A stretch of DNA of 64,000 nt from Fratercula arctica (taxonomy: Eukaryota > Chordata > Aves > Charadriiformes > Alcidae). The notes under the pieces are model-generated. The model did no database searches. It had not been told where the DNA came from and saw nothing but the letters and a program-made list of their open reading frames with translations. This document shows, piece by piece, positions 63,901 through 64,000 of this stretch; within the stretch, counting starts at the first letter, position 1; each line of letters opens with the position of its first letter. The position numbers were made by a program, and so were the translations under genes. The DNA lies in contig CANTUZ010000025.1 of NCBI GenBank assembly GCA_947846985.1, positions 3,594,100 through 3,658,099 of the forward strand. The letters are read 5' to 3'.

Positions 63901-64000
63901 TGTAACAAACTTGGTCTGTGGATATTGCAGCCCCCTGTCCATAACCTTCTGTCTAGGTCAAGAAACCTAACCCTCATGCAGTCTCTCAGCTGGAATGTAC
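60938..64000. other. Unassigned AT-rich DNA to window end
   Basis: About 3 kb. Open frames of 60-105 codons occur on both strands without recognisable domains. No CR1 or LTR signal. Confidence 0.5.

Overview
The window is bird nuclear DNA. Nearly all recognisable content is retrotransposon: CR1 non-LTR elements (reverse transcriptase, APE-type endonuclease, 3' ends built from the ATTCTATGA unit) and endogenous retroviruses (ERVs) whose Pol resembles class III (ERV-L-like). No prokaryotic features are present. Many insertions sit inside one another, which suggests a low-recombination or heterochromatic location, but the chromosome cannot be told from the sequence.

Layout. 1-6.9 kb: minus- and plus-strand CR1 pieces interrupted by two solo LTRs (132-681, 4856-5637), each with a 5-bp target duplication. 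6.9-12.85 kb: a decayed plus-strand ERV with gag, pro, pol and an env pseudogene carrying a CC-type transmembrane subunit. 12.85-18.5 kb: mostly unassigned DNA with a nested pair of LTRs. 18.5-21 kb: 3' half of a minus-strand ERV with a nested solo LTR. 21-25.5 kb: CR1, then a plus-strand ERV here called family B. 25.5-34.9 kb: minus CR1, containing an LTR-like insertion, containing a complete minus-strand provirus (P1, 26043-32345) with open gag and pol. 34.9-45.7 kb: an old minus-strand ERV split by a plus-strand CR1 (35700-44540), itself split by a second provirus of the P1 family (P2, 36832-42330). 46.8-54 kb: pol remnant, CR1 pieces, a minus-strand family B 5' half, and a CR1 5' half with ORF1 (GDSL esterase). 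54-64 kb: mostly unassigned DNA with two solo LTRs, one CR1 and a candidate terminal exon of a host gene (minus strand, 57061-57652).

P1 is the centrepiece. It has two LTRs differing at two positions, a 5-bp target duplication (AAACC), a tRNA-Lys primer site with 23 matching bases, a 681-codon gag, an in-frame UAG followed by a conserved hairpin, and a pol with intact protease, RT, RNase H and DD35E integrase motifs. It has no env. Its Gag begins with several hydrophobic segments, and the same arrangement with a shared G-[HY]-H...I-x-N-Y motif recurs in P2, family B and the old ERV. This suggests a group of env-less avian retroelements whose Gag is itself a multi-pass membrane protein.

All alignments, divergence counts and membrane calls were made by eye. 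No database search was possible.
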